Notes: a model not told the origin generated them from the sequence alone. Shown: positions 18,450 to 26,705, counted from the stretch's first letter. The stretch is DNA of 33,990 nucleotides from Deltaproteobacteria bacterium (GCA_031276865.1 JAISMF010000001.1:1-33990), one strand, 5' to 3'. Program-made: numbers and translations.

Positions 18450-18467
18450 GGGGGGGGGGGGGCCCCC
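18450..18467. other. G13-C5 homopolymer tract after pgm
   Basis: Thirteen G (18450-18462) are followed by five C, only a few bases beyond the pgm stop codon on the minus strand. Such a tract is prone to slippage and to sequencing error. Confidence 0.6.
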
Positions 18468-18470
18468 ATT

Positions 18471-20087
18471 TTAGGTTCCGAAAACGAGCCCGGGGGCTTC
18501 CCTCAGGAGGGCGTCGAGGAGCTCGGGGCCGCTCAGGCTTTCGGCGTAGAGCTTCATCTTGGGCTCCGTGCCGCTGGGGCGCGCCGCGAACCAGGAGCCG
18601 TCCTCCAGGACCACCTTGACGCCCCCCACCGGGGCGCCGTTTCCGGGGGCTTTGAGAAGGACGGAGGCGACCGTCTTCCCGCCCAGGGTTTTACCCAGGA
18701 GCTTTTCCGGCGGGATGGCGGCGAGCCGGGCCTTCTCTTCGGACGTCACCGGGGAGTCCACCCGCAGGTAGTGGGAGCCGCCGTACTTCTCCGCGAGGCC
18801 GAGATACAGCTCGTGGGGGGCCCGTCCGGTTTTGGCCATGATCTCGGCCGCCAGGAGGGCCATGCAGAAGCCGCACTTGTCGGTGGTCCAGGGACTTCCG
18901 TCCATCCGCAGAAAGGAGGCCCCGGCGCTCTCCTCGCCCCCGAAGCCCAGATCTCCGGAAAGAAGCCCGGGAACGAACCACTTGAAGCCCACCGGCGTCT
19001 CGTAGAGGATCCGTCCCGCGCCCGCCACCACCCGGTCGATGACGCTGGACGAGACCAGGGTTTTGCCGATTTTAGCCGAGCTCTTCCAGCCGGGGCGGTT
19101 TCCCAAAAGGTAGTGCGCGGCCGCCGCCAGGAAGTGGTTGGGGTTCATGAGCTCTCCGCCGGAGACGATGCCGTGGCGGTCGGCGTCGGGGTCGTTACCG
19201 AAGGCCAAATCGTAGCCCCCGCCGGACCGGAGGAGCTGGGCCATGGCGAAGGGGGAGGAGCAGTCCATGCGGATCTCCCCGTCGGAGTCCAGGGGCATGA
19301 AGGAAAAGGAGGCGTCCACCCGTTGGTTCACGACGGCGATGTCCAAGCCCCAGCGCTCGGCCACGGGCCCCCAGACGTGCACGGCCGATCCCCCCAGGGG
19401 ATCGGCCGCGAGCCTCAAGCCCGCGGATTTGACGAGGGGGAGGTCCACCACGGTCCCCAGAGCCTCGACGAAGGGGCGGACGAAGTCCTCCTCGGTCACG
19501 AATTCGCTTTTCAGGGCTTTGGCGAAGTCCATCCTTTTCACGGATCCGCAGTCCCCCCTCAGCTCGTTCGCGCGGTTCTGGATCCAGAGGGTGGCGTCCA
19601 CGTCCGCGGGGCCCCCGTGGGGGGGGTTGTACTTGATGCCGCCGTCCCGGGGGGGGTTGTGGCTGGGCGTTATGACGAGCCCGTCGGCTTTGGCCTCCGG
19701 GTGTTTCCGGTTGCGCTCCAGGATCATGAAGGAAATCACCGGCGTGGGGGAAAACTCCCGGCCGGCCGCGATCACGGTGGGGACGCCGGCCGCGGCCAGA
19801 ACCTCGAGGCAGGTGCGCCAGGCCGGCTCCGAGAGCCCGTGGGTGTCGAAACCCAAATACAGGGGTCCTTTCACGCCCTGGAGCTTCCGGTACTCCACCA
19901 CCGCCCGGGCGACCGCGACGATGTGGCCCTCGTTGAAGGCCCCCAAACGGGCCGCCCCCCGATGCCCGGAGGTGCCGAAGGCCACGGGCTCCGCGGCCGG
20001 GAGGGTGTAGTAGTCGGAAATCAGGGAGGGGACGTTTATGAGCTTGTCCAGGGGGGCCGTCTGGCCCCGCAGGGGATGAAGGGACAT
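18471..20087 (-). CDS. pgm: Phosphoglucomutase (alpha-D-glucose phosphate-specific)
   Basis: The product is 538 residues, near the length of E. coli Pgm (546). It interconverts glucose-1-phosphate and glucose-6-phosphate, linking glycolysis to glycogen and sugar-nucleotide synthesis in the cytoplasm. The phosphoserine loop VITPSHNPPRDGG carries Ser142. The Mg2+ loop GNDPDADRHG is near 295-303, the sugar-binding loop GGEESAGASF near 380, and the phosphate-binding RPSGTEPKMKLY near 500. All catalytic parts are present. The ATG at 20087 has AAAGGG about 8 bases upstream. A ROK kinase gene lies 295 bases upstream on the same strand. An AT-rich stretch at 20144-20215 lies between them and may hold a separate promoter. 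Confidence 0.96.
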   Translation of the reverse strand: MSLHPLRGQTAPLDKLINVPSLISDYYTLPAAEPVAFGTSGHRGAARLGAFNEGHIVAVARAVVEYRKLQGVKGPLYLGFDTHGLSEPAWRTCLEVLAAAGVPTVIAAGREFSPTPVISFMILERNRKHPEAKADGLVITPSHNPPRDGGIKYNPPHGGPADVDATLWIQNRANELRGDCGSVKRMDFAKALKSEFVTEEDFVRPFVEALGTVVDLPLVKSAGLRLAADPLGGSAVHVWGPVAERWGLDIAVVNQRVDASFSFMPLDSDGEIRMDCSSPFAMAQLLRSGGGYDLAFGNDPDADRHGIVSGGELMNPNHFLAAAAHYLLGNRPGWKSSAKIGKTLVSSSVIDRVVAGAGRILYETPVGFKWFVPGLLSGDLGFGGEESAGASFLRMDGSPWTTDKCGFCMALLAAEIMAKTGRAPHELYLGLAEKYGGSHYLRVDSPVTSEEKARLAAIPPEKLLGKTLGGKTVASVLLKAPGNGAPVGGVKVVLEDGSWFAARPSGTEPKMKLYAESLSGPELLDALLREAPGLVFGT

Positions 20088-20330
20088 GGCGCGCCCTTTC
20101 CGGCCCGGGCCGGGGTGAAAAAAAACGACGAAGACGACTTAGACGTTTATCAAATATATAATAATAAAATAAATTATAATAAAATAAAAGACAATTAAAT
20201 AGCGGCAAGGAAATAAGCGACAAGAAAATACGGGATAATGAAGGCGGAAGATTTAATTAGACAGGCGCCGCTTTAAAAAATAAAAAAAAAGGATTGAAAA
20301 TACCCAGAAATGGCGTGGGGCGGAACGTCC

Positions 20331-20380
20331 GGCGGCCGGAGGGCGCCGGAGGGCGCCGGAGGCCGCCGGAGGCCCGGAGA
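20331..20380. repeat. Short GC-rich tandem repeat (10-base unit)
   Basis: Units of the type GGGCGCCGGA run four to five times in tandem: GGCGGCCGGA, GGGCGCCGGA twice, GGCCGCCGGA, then a partial unit. It abuts the 3' end of the ROK gene. It may be slippage-derived. The units can also fold on themselves. Confidence 0.7.
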
Positions 20381-20382
20381 GT

Positions 20383-21354
20383 CTAATAGCCCGCGCCGGC
20401 TAAAAGGGCGGCCGCGCCCACCAGGGGGGCGTTTCCGCCCAAGGTCCCCTTGACGACGCCTATGTCCCCGATTCCGGCGGTGACCACCCGGCGGCGGAGG
20501 ACCTCCTTCAAGGAAGGCTCCAGAAACGCGAAGGCCCCGGCGCCGCCGCCGCCGATGACGACCCTTTCCAGGCCCAGGAGGTTGAAGACCCCGGCGAGGA
20601 CCCAGCCCAGGGCCTCGCCCGCCTCCCTAAATATTTCAAGCGAGAGGGGGTCGCCCCCGCGGGCGAGCTCCGCCATGGCCTCGGCGTCCACATCCTCCGG
20701 CCGGCCGCGGTAAAGGGTCTTTCCGCCTTGAGCGAGCCGCTCCCGAAAAAGAGCCGCGGCGCCGGAGGCCGAGGCCACGGTCTCGAGGCAGCCCTCCCGG
20801 CCGCAGCCGCAGCGCCTCCCCCGGGCGGACGGCGCGGGGATGTGCCCGATCTCCGCGGCCGAAGTGAAGGATCCGCTCCAAAGCGCGCCCCCCAGGATGA
20901 GACCGCCCCCCACTCCGGTGCCCAGGGTCGCGCACAGCATGTTGTCCGCCCCCCTCCCCGCTCCGGCCAGCCACTCCCCCAGGGCGTAGAGGTTGGCGTC
21001 GTTTTCCAACAGGACGGGCATGTCCATGGCCCGGCTCAACAGGCTGGCGACGGGCACGTCGCTCCAGCCGGGGAGGTTGGGCGCCGTCACCACTATCCCC
21101 TCCCTGGGCTTGATCCAGCCCGGGGCGCCCACGGCCAGGGCCTTGGGCCTGGGGCCTGGGGCCTCGTTTCGGAGCGCCTCGAGGTTTCGGGCCATGAGCG
21201 CGATGAGCTCCTCGGGGCCCGCGGCTCCGGCCGTGGGAAAGGAGCCGAAGCGGAGGATGGCGCCCCCGCGGGTCACGAGGCCGCATTTGACGCTGGTGCC
21301 GCCCACGTCCAGGGCCAGAAAAAGGTCGCCTCCCCCTCGGGATTCCAGTTCCAT
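20383..21354 (-). CDS. ROK-family sugar kinase (glucokinase-like)
   Basis: The product is 323 residues from ATG 21354, chosen because GGAG lies 6 bases upstream. An in-frame TTG at 21366 lacks such a site. The ATP-binding ALDVGGTSVKCGL is near residues 14-27. LENDANLYALGEW and TLGTGVGGGLILGG follow. The ROK zinc site EIGHIPAPSARGRRCGCGRE continues to GCLE, near 165-190, with the HxxxC.C...C pattern. ROK proteins of this length without an N-terminal DNA-binding domain are usually sugar kinases, with glucose or N-acetylmannosamine as common substrates. The neighbouring pgm makes glucose the likeliest: glucose to glucose-6-phosphate, then to glucose-1-phosphate. Substrate is inference. Confidence 0.9.
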   Translation of the reverse strand: MELESRGGGDLFLALDVGGTSVKCGLVTRGGAILRFGSFPTAGAAGPEELIALMARNLEALRNEAPGPRPKALAVGAPGWIKPREGIVVTAPNLPGWSDVPVASLLSRAMDMPVLLENDANLYALGEWLAGAGRGADNMLCATLGTGVGGGLILGGALWSGSFTSAAEIGHIPAPSARGRRCGCGREGCLETVASASGAAALFRERLAQGGKTLYRGRPEDVDAEAMAELARGGDPLSLEIFREAGEALGWVLAGVFNLLGLERVVIGGGGAGAFAFLEPSLKEVLRRRVVTAGIGDIGVVKGTLGGNAPLVGAAALLAGAGY

Positions 21355-22248
21355 CAAAGTCTCCAAAAATTAAAACAAGGCCTTCGCCCGGAAAATCTTC
21401 ACCCAGTATAGCACAACGGATGGAGCGCGCCCCGGCGGGGGGGCGCTTCCGCGGCTTCCCAAACGGCTCCGGCGGACGGAACGGCGGGAAGCCCCGCGGG
21501 AGAAAGCCCGGAATCTTTTTCCGGAGCCGCCCCTTAAGCCGCTTTTTTATGGCGAAAACGAGAGACGTTTTTTATGGCTAAAAAGATTATTTCTCCGGAA
21601 ACCGCCTCCGGGAGCGCCTCCGGGGTAAATTGGAAGCGAAAAAATTCAATTTCTTTTCTTTGGTCCCGGGCCCTAAAATCGGATTTTTTCCGCGTCTTAA
21701 ACCAGGGAGGGCTCTTCTCTATTGATTAAGAAAATTAAATATTAATTAGCGTAAAAAACTAAAATTAAAGTTAATTAGCATAAAAATTTGACATCAAAGT
21801 TAATTAGAGTAAAAACCGACGCCAGCGTCCCAAACAGGGGGGCGACTTTTCAGGGCCTTAGGTGAAAACCGCGTATAATCGGGCTTTCAGACATCCTATC
21901 CCTAAAACGCTCCGAAACGCCCTTTTCAAAGGGCGCCGGCCCCCGTCCTTTTCCGGACCCGACTCGCCCGTCCCCCCCCCGCGCGGGCCCGCTCTTGACA
22001 AGCCTCGTATTTCTGCTGTAAAAACAAAACATCGGGAAAACGTTCATCCAACTAACGCCGGATCATCCCGGCGCGCCCCCTGAAAATAATTCGGACGCCG
22101 CCGGCTAAAAACCAAGAAAATCCGTCATGCGGGTTTCCTCCGGGCCGCTTTTTCGGGGGAGCTTTTCGGGGTAGGCGGATTGGGGTCCCGTTTTTTCATC
22201 GGCGGCCCGCGGACCTCCCGGCCGCTTTCAAGCGGGAAAGGACGCTTC
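21355..22248. other. Divergent spacer between the ROK gene and the YbjN cluster
   Basis: About 900 bases without a supported gene. It holds several hairpins, among them CCGGAA/TTCCGG at about 21509-21525 and GCCCTTT/AAAGGGC near 21919-21934. It also holds the tandem repeat at 21742-21822 and a TATAAT at 21875-21880. An overlapping GC-rich frame on each strand at 21850-22083 has no recognisable protein. Confidence 0.4.
21742..21822. repeat. 29-base AT-rich tandem repeat, 2.7 copies
   Basis: Each copy starts TTAATTAG (21742, 21771, 21800), followed by two variable bases and TAAAAA. Copies 1 and 2 both end in AAAG and are exactly 29 bases long. The sequence lies upstream of the YbjN cluster and also upstream of the divergent ROK gene, so it could be a set of regulator sites. 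A TTGACA spans copy 2 (21788-21793). There are no spacers, so it is not a CRISPR. Confidence 0.7.
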
Positions 22249-22725
22249 ATGACACGCAGATTCTTATCCGGACCGGCTATAGCCGTCCTGGCCTTACTGG
22301 CCGCCCTGGCCGCCCCGCTCGTTTGGGATTCCCGGGCTTTCGCCGCGGACGGGGACGTCTACGAAACAATATCCCCTTCCCAGCTGATAAAACTCATAGA
22401 AAACCGGGGCGACCAGGCGAAGACATCGGGGGACGACACCGTCGTTTGGACCACGAAGGACGGCATTTTATTTGCCATACAGATTTCGGAAAAAGAGGAC
22501 AGCCTCATAGTCCTGTATTACGACTCCGATCTGAAAGCCGATGACGTGAAAATAAACAAATGGAACAAGGACAAGGCCTTCAGCAAAGCCTACTTGGACA
22601 AAGAGGGGGACGCCTTCCTGGAACTGGATCTAGATCTGGAGGGGGGCGTCACCGAAGACAACATGCTGAGCTTTTTCAAGCTGTGCGAGGCCAGCGCGAA
22701 GGGGTTCGAGAAAGAGATGAAATAA
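22249..22725 (+). CDS. Exported YbjN-domain protein 1
   Basis: The product is 158 residues. ATG 22249 is preferred over the further 5' frame because AAAGGA lies 8 bases upstream and a signal peptide follows (MTRRFLSGPAIAVLALLAAL, with SRAFA-ADG as a likely cut). The mature part matches the YbjN domain (PF10722-like): an N-terminal helix, ISPSQLIKLIENRG, then a beta sheet, INKWNKDKAFSKAYLDKEGD and LELDLDLEGGVTEDN. YbjN domains resemble type III secretion chaperone folds. Their role is poorly known, with links to sensing and stress. It is the first of three such genes and the most divergent, but keeps the same core. The next gene starts 59 bases on. Confidence 0.8.
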   Translation: MTRRFLSGPAIAVLALLAALAAPLVWDSRAFAADGDVYETISPSQLIKLIENRGDQAKTSGDDTVVWTTKDGILFAIQISEKEDSLIVLYYDSDLKADDVKINKWNKDKAFSKAYLDKEGDAFLELDLDLEGGVTEDNMLSFFKLCEASAKGFEKEMK

Positions 22726-22784
22726 GCGGACTGTTTTCCCCGCTTCCGCTGGAGGCGAAAGACCCAAAGGAAAGGATCCGGCCA

Positions 22785-23276
22785 ATGACTATTTTAAAAT
22801 ATTCGCTTTTCACCCTGGCCCTGGCGGCGCTGGCGCTCCTTTCCGCCGGAACGCTCGGGGCCCAACCGGAAATCGCCCCCCAGGAGGAATCCGGCTCCGG
22901 AAATCCCGAAATTCACGACCAGCTGACTCTTCAGGAAATCATGACCATCATGAAGGCTCAGAAATACGAAGTCGAACTCTTCGCGGACAAAGAGGTGGTG
23001 GCCTGGATTATCGCGGACGAGGTCTGCCTCGTCAGCACCGATAAACCCAACTCCCTAAATTTCTACACCTATGTCTCGGGCGGTAAATTCACCCTCGAAG
23101 ACGCCAACAAGTGGAACAGGGATTACAAATACAGCAAAACCTACCTGGACGATGAAAACGACGTGGCTTTGGAACTGGATCTGAACCTCGCGGGCGGAGT
23201 CGCCGAGGAGAGGATAATATCCTTTCTCAAAACCTGCGAAATCAGCTACCGTCAATTTCTCAAAGTGGCTAAGTGA
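22785..23276 (+). CDS. Exported YbjN-domain protein 2
   Basis: The product is 163 residues. ATG 22785 has AAAGGA about 8 bases upstream and starts a signal peptide (MTILKYSLFTLALAALALLS, then AGTLGA-QP). A frame start further 5' would overlap gene 1 and lacks a signal. The YbjN core reads LQEIMTIMKAQKYEVELF, VSTDKPNSLNFYTYV, ANKWNRDYKYSKTYLDDEND and LELDLNLAGGVAEERI. It is very close to protein 3 across the whole length, including the signal peptide, so the two arose by duplication. Close spacing to gene 1 suggests one transcript. Compared with bacterial YbjN proteins in general, export of the domain is the unusual feature. Confidence 0.8.
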   Translation: MTILKYSLFTLALAALALLSAGTLGAQPEIAPQEESGSGNPEIHDQLTLQEIMTIMKAQKYEVELFADKEVVAWIIADEVCLVSTDKPNSLNFYTYVSGGKFTLEDANKWNRDYKYSKTYLDDENDVALELDLNLAGGVAEERIISFLKTCEISYRQFLKVAK

Positions 23277-23652
23277 GGTCTTGAAATCGGACATCTCGTC
23301 CTAAACCGGAAAGCCTTTCCCGTTTTCCCGAGACCTTTTCGTCCGCGGCCGGTATTCCGCCGGAAATGATTCCGCTTTCTTCCGGAGGGCCAGCGCCTGG
23401 TCATCCTCCACGAGATGTTCGTTTAAGACCCGGCGCCCCCCCTCCGCCTTCAACCCCCTCCCCCGCCTGAAAAAACCACCCCCGCCGCCGCCCCCCGAAA
23501 AAAGAGCGCTGAGCTCCGCCGAAGGCGGCCCGTCCGGCCATCTCAAACGCGGCGACGCTTACGACGGCGCGCTTGGAAGAGCTTAAATCAGCGGGCGTCT
23601 TCCCCGCCTCTTAAAGCGGCGGAAAAAGTCCGCCCGAAAGGATCCCCCGCCT
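23277..23652. other. GC-rich spacer between YbjN genes 2 and 3
   Basis: No gene is supported. The short motif CGCCTGAAAAAACC followed by C/G-rich sequence (about 23464) recurs after gene 3 (about 24309). This suggests that the 3' flank was copied along with the gene. Confidence 0.45.
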
Positions 23653-24141
23653 ATGCCCCTTGTCAAATCCGCGCTTTTAACTCTGGCTCTGGCGGCGCTG
23701 ACGCCTCTTTTCCAGGGAACGCTCATGGCCCAGACGGAGGCGGCTCCGAAGCAAAGCTCCGAAAACGCGAAAATCTACATCCAACCGACCCTTCCTGAAA
23801 TTCTTTCCATCATGAAGGCGCAAAATTACAACGTGGAGCTCTACGAGGACACGGAAGTGATAGCCTGGTTTTTCGCCGACGACCATATTTCCCTTATCAG
23901 CACCGATAAACCCACCTCCCTCAATTTCTACACCTATGTGGAGGGCGACGAATTCACCTTCGAAGACGCCAACAAATGGAACAGGGATTACATATACAGC
24001 AAAACCTACCTGGACGACGACAACGACCCGGCTCTGGAACTGGATTTAGATCTTACGGGCGGAGTCACCGAGGCGCGGATAATATCCTTCCTTGAGAACT
24101 GCGAGGACAGTTTCAAGGCCTGGATCAAAGAGGCGAGCTGA
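23653..24141 (+). CDS. Exported YbjN-domain protein 3
   Basis: The product is 162 residues from ATG 23653, with AAAGGA 10 bases upstream. The signal peptide is MPLVKSALLTLALAALTPLF followed by QGTLMA-QTE. The core reads LPEILSIMKAQNYNVELY, ISTDKPTSLNFYTYV, ANKWNRDYIYSKTYLDDDND and LELDLDLTGGVTEARI. It is nearly collinear with protein 2. Differences cluster in the C-terminal helix (SFKAWIKEAS against SYRQFLKVAK) and in the strand after VELY. A 376-base gap separates it from gene 2, so it may have its own promoter. Confidence 0.8.
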   Translation: MPLVKSALLTLALAALTPLFQGTLMAQTEAAPKQSSENAKIYIQPTLPEILSIMKAQNYNVELYEDTEVIAWFFADDHISLISTDKPTSLNFYTYVEGDEFTFEDANKWNRDYIYSKTYLDDDNDPALELDLDLTGGVTEARIISFLENCEDSFKAWIKEAS

Positions 24142-25117
24142 TTTTTTGAAACCCCGCGTCCGTCCCCGATACATGGACGCCTCTCCCAATTTGTTCCAGG
24201 GGACGTTTCTTTCCGCCCCCCTTTCCGCGCCCCTCGGGGATCGTCTCCCATCCGGAGACCCCTAAAGGGCGTTCTCTCCGATTTGTTCCCCGTCTTCCCC
24301 CGCTTCCCCGCCTGAAAAAACCGCCCCCCTCCCCTGGAAAACCGGCGGACGGGACTCGCGGCCCAAGCCCCCCTTTTCCCCCTCCCTTCCCCGAGACGCC
24401 GTAAAAGCGACCTTCACTCCGCCTCCAAAAAATCCGCCCGGCCGCTCCCGAACGATCCCCCCCCGCCCGGGGGGAAGGGAGGCCGGTCGCAGCCGTGCGT
24501 CCGAAAAAACGGTCCCGCGCTTCCAAACGATTCGCCCTGACCCTTCGCGGCCCCGCCTTCGCCCCCGCCCGTTCAGCCGCCCCGACGACCGCCGGCCGGC
24601 TCCGCCGGACGCGGTGAAACGCTCCGGTTGGAGGACGGTCCTTCCCCGAAAGAGGCCGCCTCGGGAAAAGTTGTTTCAGGCCCCGGCTTTCCGCCCAGAC
24701 CGGCCTGCGGGATCCCCCGCCCGCTCTTTTTCGGGAAAGTAGCCGCGGCCCGCCGAAAGCGCCTCCCGCGCGTCTTTCCAGCTCGGACGCCGTTTAAACG
24801 GGGTTCCGTCTTCCTGGGGTCGAAGTATGTAAATATATATGTCAATACAAATAATAGTATACTTAAAATGATTAATTACATATAATGATATAAGAAAAAG
24901 TCTTTTTCAAGTCGCCGATTAAACCCGCCTCGCCCGCTCCCCCCCCCGCCGAAGCGGAAGAGCCGGAAGGCCTGAAAACAAAATAACCTAAAATCAGGGT
25001 TTTAAGGTTGAAAGGCGATCCGGACTTTAGCTGAAGGGAACCGGCGGCCGGAGCTCCGGCAACTGGTTAAGTCGCCGATCTCGGGCGGCCGCCCGGCCGA
25101 ACCCGCAAAGGGAGGAC
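24142..25117. other. Long GC-rich then AT-rich spacer
   Basis: 24142-24810 is C-rich on the plus strand. Minus-strand Gly/Arg-rich frames there look like composition artefacts. 24830-24900 is AT-rich. 24900-25117 is GC-rich again. No gene, RNA or clear regulatory site is seen. Confidence 0.4.
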
Positions 25118-25270
25118 TCAGGCCGCCTCCCCGCGGGCGCCCGCCCTAACGCTGGCTTCCACCGCCGGAAGCCTTTCCTTTCGACTTCCAGACAGCCCGC
25201 CTCCGTCCGCGCCCCTAGCCGGCTTTTTCCCCGAAACGATCTCGGCTATGAAAGCCTCCGAAAGGGCCAT
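25118..25270 (-). CDS. Small open frame with near-perfect ribosome-binding site
   Basis: The frame is 50 codons, ATG 25270 to TGA 25120-25118, and begins MALSEAFIAEIVSGKKPARG. AGGAGG ends 6 bases before the ATG, the best Shine-Dalgarno sequence in the window. The N-terminal third looks like an amphipathic helix. The rest is Gly/Ala/Arg-rich and ends RAGARGEAA. It begins about 13 bases after the U run of a strong terminator that follows tRNA-Gln, so it would be made only on read-through or from a promoter overlapping the hairpin. I know no homologue. It could be a leader peptide, a small basic protein or a chance frame. Confidence 0.4.
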   Translation of the reverse strand: MALSEAFIAEIVSGKKPARGADGGGLSGSRKERLPAVEASVRAGARGEAA

Positions 25271-25282
25271 TTGAAGCCTCCT

Positions 25283-25328
25283 AAAAAAAACAGTACAAAT
25301 CCCGACGCGGGGGTTTGTACTGTTTTTT
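25283..25328 (-). terminator. Strong bidirectional terminator after tRNA-Gln
   Basis: AAAAAACAGTACAAA (25285-25299) pairs exactly with 25314-25328 over 15 bases. The inner part contains CCCG and CGGG. On the minus strand the stem ends in a run of eight T; on the plus strand it ends in six. It lies about 140 bases after the 3' end of tRNA-Gln, and the tight ribosome-binding site of the small frame at 25270 follows at once. Confidence 0.8.
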
Positions 25329-25466
25329 GTACCGTATTTCAGAGAAAATTAAATAAATTATGCTCGATTCTATAGCCTTCCAGCGAAACTAATTTTGCAC
25401 GAATCGGCTTATTTACGGGCTCAAATTAAATTTAACGGTCTATGGATTCTCGCGGAAAATATGTTG

Positions 25467-25540
25467 TGGCTGGGGAACAGGGATTCGAACCCCGATAAGC
25501 AGATCCAGAGACTGCTGTCCTGCCATTGGACGATTCCCCA
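25467..25540 (-). tRNA. tRNA-Gln, anticodon CUG
   Basis: The gene is 74 bases with the CCA end encoded. The acceptor stem TGGGGAA/TTCCCCA, the D arm GTCC/GGAC and the T arm with TTCGAAT all pair. The anticodon loop is CTCTGGA, so the anticodon is CTG, and the T-G-G-G-G start is typical of tRNA-Gln. The last anticodon-stem pair (31-39) is T opposite T. This tRNA reads CAG, a codon used often in the GC-rich genes here. The AT-rich flank on the 3' side runs into the terminator at 25283-25328. Confidence 0.95.
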
Positions 25541-25589
25541 ACGCGACCCATGTTTAAAAACCACGACGCGGACGGCCCGAAGCCGCGTC

Positions 25590-25627
25590 GAGCGGCGTTT
25601 ATCCGGAGCGCCGGATAAACGCCGCTC
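25590..25627. repeat. Perfect 17-bp inverted repeat upstream of tRNA-Gln
   Basis: 25590-25606 (GAGCGGCGTTTATCCGG) pairs exactly with 25611-25627 around an AGCG loop. It starts 50 bases 5' of the tRNA gene. No T run follows on either strand. It may be an extragenic palindrome or a transcript end of unknown origin. Confidence 0.7.
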
Positions 25628-25719
25628 AAATTAAGCTAACTGTAGATGATTTAAACCACAGATGTCAAGAAAAAAGCTTGATGGGCCGGAGTTATTAAAT
25701 ATAGGTAAAATTAGAAAAT

Positions 25720-25773
25720 ATAACTCTATTAGAGAGTTATAAAGTCAAAACGGAGAGTTATAAAGTCAAAACG
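25720..25773. repeat. 8-bp palindrome joined to a 21-base direct repeat
   Basis: ATAACTCT (25720-25727) and AGAGTTAT (25733-25740) form an inverted repeat. The second arm is also part of GAGAGTTATAAAGTCAAAAC, which occurs twice in tandem (25732-25752 and 25753-25773, exact copies). The AGAGTTAT box thus appears three times, once inverted, as expected for regulator binding sites. It lies between tRNA-Gln and rpoD, facing either. Confidence 0.65.
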
Positions 25774-25984
25774 GAAGGATCCGAAGTTCGACAGACTTTC
25801 CGGAACGGGAAAAGCGGATTATTTTTTCCGCTTGGAAGCGGCCCGAGGCGTGAACGGGTGAATTTTTAATGGATAAGAGATGAAAAAATTAGATAATTAT
25901 TTCCCGCGTTTACCCGATTTACAGCGAAAAAGGCTCGAAAAAAGCGGAAATTATTATTTTTTTCGGGAATTTTCTCAAAAATTA

Positions 25985-25993
25985 TGGTATAAT
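25985..25993 (+). promoter_or_regulatory. Extended -10 promoter candidate upstream of rpoD
   Basis: TGG directly followed by TATAAT (25988-25993) is a full extended -10 element. No good -35 box is seen at 17 bases. If used, the transcript would start near 26000 and carry about 700 bases before rpoD. Confidence 0.5.
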
Positions 25994-26705
25994 ATATAAA
26001 GGTGTTTGCGAGCGGACAGCCGTCCGGCCGTTCCTTCGGGAAACGGCGGTTTTTTAAACTCCGACCTCCGCCCGGAGGCCGCATAAATCCTGGGAAAGCA
26101 GATTCGCGCTCTTTCCTCGGCCGCGGTTTCAAGAATCGGGATCAACGTTTCATCGCGAAAAACGGTTTCAAACGTCCTTCACGGGCTGGAAGCCTGCAAG
26201 ATCCTTAATCAGGGATATTTTTAAGTTTACAGCGTCTCCCCGACAAATGCAAGCGAATTGAAAATTTTTGTGAAAAAAATTTAAGACAGGAGGAAACAAG
26301 AAAGCCCGGGTTGGAACAAATAGCGTTTCAGACATATAGACCCTCAACATATAGAGTCCACTTTCGCTGGAAAAAAAATCAAAGGGTTCACCGTCGAACG
26401 AAACCGCCCGTTCCCGCCCCAATCAGCCCGCGGCTGTTTTCCGGCGGCTTTCCGGCCTTGATAAAACGCCTCCCTCCCCGGACGGGGCCCCGAGCGGCCC
26501 GAACCGGTTTGACCCCGGGGGGTGATCTTCGACGCCGGCCGATCTTTTCGGGAAAACGAGAGCGCGACCCATGGGCCGTGAGGCTGAGGGTTCCGCCCGC
26601 CCCGGCGCCCGCCGGATCAACCGGAAGCCCCGGGCCTAAGGCTTCGCCGGAACTAGGGAAAGCGTGAAAAAGTAAGAGGTTCAAGCCACCAACGGGAGGT
26701 ATTTT
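25994..26705. other. Long gene-free leader of rpoD
   Basis: No upstream gene, such as dnaG, is present. An AGGAGG at about 26288-26293 has no start codon at usable spacing. Frames on both strands at 26388-26684 are Arg/Pro-rich without a recognisable protein. The 3' part from about 26400 is GC-rich and may fold in the rpoD leader. Confidence 0.4.

Noticed and set aside
16310..20198. Long open frames on the plus strand opposite the Sel1, MATE and pgm genes
   Set aside because: They are shadows of GC-rich genes: rich in Gly, Pro, Arg, His and Glu, without motifs, and the opposite strand codes recognisable families.
21742..21822. CRISPR array
   Set aside because: The 29-base units follow each other directly without spacers, and no cas gene is present.
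23301..23546. Minus-strand Gly/Arg-rich frame between YbjN genes, and a similar one at 24125-24526
   Set aside because: Composition-driven open frames in GC-rich spacers, with no ribosome-binding site or known protein.
25395..25634. Frames on both strands across tRNA-Gln
   Set aside because: They read through the tRNA gene and its flanking palindrome.
26388..26684. Frames in the rpoD leader
   Set aside because: Arg/Pro-rich on both strands with no motif; no ribosome-binding site at a useful distance.
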